Assembly (NCBI GenBank): GCA_965217205.1
Contig: OZ244254.1
Coordinates: forward strand, 3,162,001 to 3,226,000
Length of the DNA: 64,000 nucleotides
From: Maricaulis sp947259345
GTDB taxonomy: Bacteria > Pseudomonadota > Alphaproteobacteria > Caulobacterales > Maricaulaceae
Direction of reading: 5' to 3'
Every line of letters starts with the position of its first letter. The first letter of the stretch is position 1. A program made the translations under genes and the position numbers. Below, piece after piece: positions 62,882 through 64,000 of the stretch. Under the pieces are notes generated by a model, which was not told the DNA's origin, made no database searches, and saw only the letters and a list, made by a program, of their open reading frames with translations.

Positions 62882-64000
62882 ATGAACCACGCCCTGAACA
62901 TTGATGCCCGCAACGCCAATGCCCCGCGCATTGACGAGACCACGCCACGCGCCCGGCCCTCGCTGGCGGGCCTGACGCGCGAGCAATTGCGGGAGGTCGC
63001 GATTGATTGCGGCGTGGACGAGAAGAAGGCGAAGATGCGCGCCGAACAGCTGTGGCGCTGGATCTATCATTACGGCGTGACCTCCTTCGACGAGATGACC
63101 AATATCTCCAAGGACCTGCGCGCCGTCATCGCGGAGAAATATGCGCTGCACCGGCCCAAGCTGATTGATCGTCAGGTCTCCGTCGACGGCACCCGCAAAT
63201 ACCTCATCGAACTGGCGCCGGGCGTCGAGTGCGAGACAGTCTTCATCCCCGATGTCGCCCGCTCGGGCGCCCTGTGCGTGTCGAGCCAGGTCGGCTGCAC
63301 GTTGAACTGCACTTTCTGTCATACCGGCACCCAGGCGCTGGTGCGCAATCTGACGGCGGCCGAGATTGTCGCCCAGGTCATGATTGCGCGCGATGATCTG
63401 GACGAGTGGCCGACCTCGAACGAGAACCGGAAGATCACCAATATCGTCTTCATGGGGATGGGCGAGCCACTCTATAACCTCGACCATGTCGCAACCGCGA
63501 TCGACATCATCTCGGACGGGGAGGGCATTGCCATTTCCCGCCGACGGACGACGGTGTCGACCTCCGGCGTGGTGCCGAAGATCAAGGAACTCGGCGACCT
63601 CACCGGCACCATGCTGGCGATCTCGCTGCACGCGACCAATGATCCGCTGCGTGACGAGCTCGTGCCGCTGAACAAGAAGTACCCGCTGAAAGAATTGATG
63701 GAGGCGATCCGCGCCTATCCGGGCCTGGGCAATTCCAAGCGCGTGACCTTCGAATATGTGATGCTCAAGGGCGTCAATGACAGCCTCGCCGAAGCCAAGG
63801 CGCTGGTGAAACTGCTCAAGGGCGTGCCCGCCAAGATCAATCTCATCCCCTTCAATCCCTGGCCGAACAGCCCGTATGAATGCTCGGACTGGGACCAGAT
63901 CGAAGCCTTCGCGGACGTGGTCAACAAGGCCGGCTATGCCTCACCGATCCGCACCCCGCGCGGCCGCGACATCTTTGCGGCCTGTGGCCAGCTGCGCTCG
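62882..64000 (+). CDS. rlmN: 23S rRNA/tRNA A2503/A37 methyltransferase RlmN, cut by window end
   Basis: At least 373 residues, with the C-terminus outside the window. A radical-SAM enzyme that makes 2-methyladenosine in 23S rRNA and some tRNAs. The 4Fe-4S motif CTLNCTFC places Cys139, Cys143 and Cys146. GMGEPLYN and SLHATNDPLRDELVPLNKKYP follow, and AACGQL near the end holds the conserved catalytic Cys. The N-terminal ~25 residues before SLAGLTREQLREV are non-conserved. ATG 62882 is the first start after the IalB-like gene. Confidence 0.95.
   Translation, partial: MNHALNIDARNANAPRIDETTPRARPSLAGLTREQLREVAIDCGVDEKKAKMRAEQLWRWIYHYGVTSFDEMTNISKDLRAVIAEKYALHRPKLIDRQVSVDGTRKYLIELAPGVECETVFIPDVARSGALCVSSQVGCTLNCTFCHTGTQALVRNLTAAEIVAQVMIARDDLDEWPTSNENRKITNIVFMGMGEPLYNLDHVATAIDIISDGEGIAISRRRTTVSTSGVVPKIKELGDLTGTMLAISLHATNDPLRDELVPLNKKYPLKELMEAIRAYPGLGNSKRVTFEYVMLKGVNDSLAEAKALVKLLKGVPAKINLIPFNPWPNSPYECSDWDQIEAFADVVNKAGYASPIRTPRGRDIFAACGQLRS

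Overview
The window is GC-rich, densely coded chromosomal DNA from an alphaproteobacterium. Gene content points to the Caulobacterales/Hyphomonadaceae side, and a marine Maricaulis-like organism is my best guess (inference from protein flavour and order, not a database match). Support comes from the nusA-ylxR-infB-rbfA-truB-rpsO-pnp series, a fabA-fabB-fabI operon, the mutM / enoyl-CoA hydratase / rpsT / dnaA order, dnaN-recF-gyrB nearby, a CC0125/CC1285-type lipoprotein, an IalB-type secreted protein, many signal-peptide-bearing peptidases, and GANTC sites upstream of dnaA.

Layout. 0-12 kb: transcription/translation genes (nusA, ylxR, infB, rbfA, truB, rpsO, pnp), interrupted twice by opposite-strand genes: two secreted SnoaL-like proteins, then a secreted beta-lactamase-fold hydrolase. 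12-17 kb: small membrane protein, membrane-anchored LytTR regulator, membrane acyltransferase, large secreted S9 peptidase. 17-20 kb: fabA-fabB-fabI on the minus strand. 20-24 kb: SH3-domain secreted protein, metallo-beta-lactamase-fold protein, tiny membrane protein, MoeB/ThiF-type adenylyltransferase, Pif1/RecD-like helicase. 24-26.5 kb: an acyltransferase-SGNH gene of visibly lower GC, probably transferred. 26.5-33 kb: cysK, dut, split coaB/coaC, protoglobin, ubiB, a small hypothetical and ubiE. 33-40.6 kb: mutM, TraB/GumN protein, enoyl-CoA hydratase, rpsT, dnaA, dnaN, recF. 40.6-45.4 kb: CPBP protease / TetR divergent pair, LysE exporter, GT2 plus GT39 glycosyltransferase operon. 45.5-51 kb: gyrB and polA, convergent on a long bidirectional terminator. 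51-51.9 kb: about 0.9 kb of non-coding DNA holding palindromic repeats. 51.9-64 kb: lipoprotein S9A peptidase, dapF, secreted propeller protein, two small exported proteins, Fur-box-controlled TonB receptor, SDR, isoaspartyl peptidase, TrmH-like methyltransferase, IalB-like protein and rlmN (cut by the window end).

Most genes are housekeeping: DNA replication and repair (dnaA, dnaN, recF, gyrB, polA, dut, mutM), translation and RNA decay, unsaturated fatty-acid synthesis, CoA, ubiquinone, cysteine and lysine/peptidoglycan precursors. I found no phage, IS element, CRISPR array, tRNA or rRNA. The most interesting signals are non-coding or architectural: a perfect 34-bp alternating pyrimidine-purine (Z-DNA-prone) tract just upstream of gyrB, a family of long composite palindromes, a 26-bp TetR operator candidate, tandem Fur-like boxes, a CoaBC enzyme split into two overlapping genes, a CTG-start candidate for ylxR, and recurrent convergent gene pairs sharing their stop codons.
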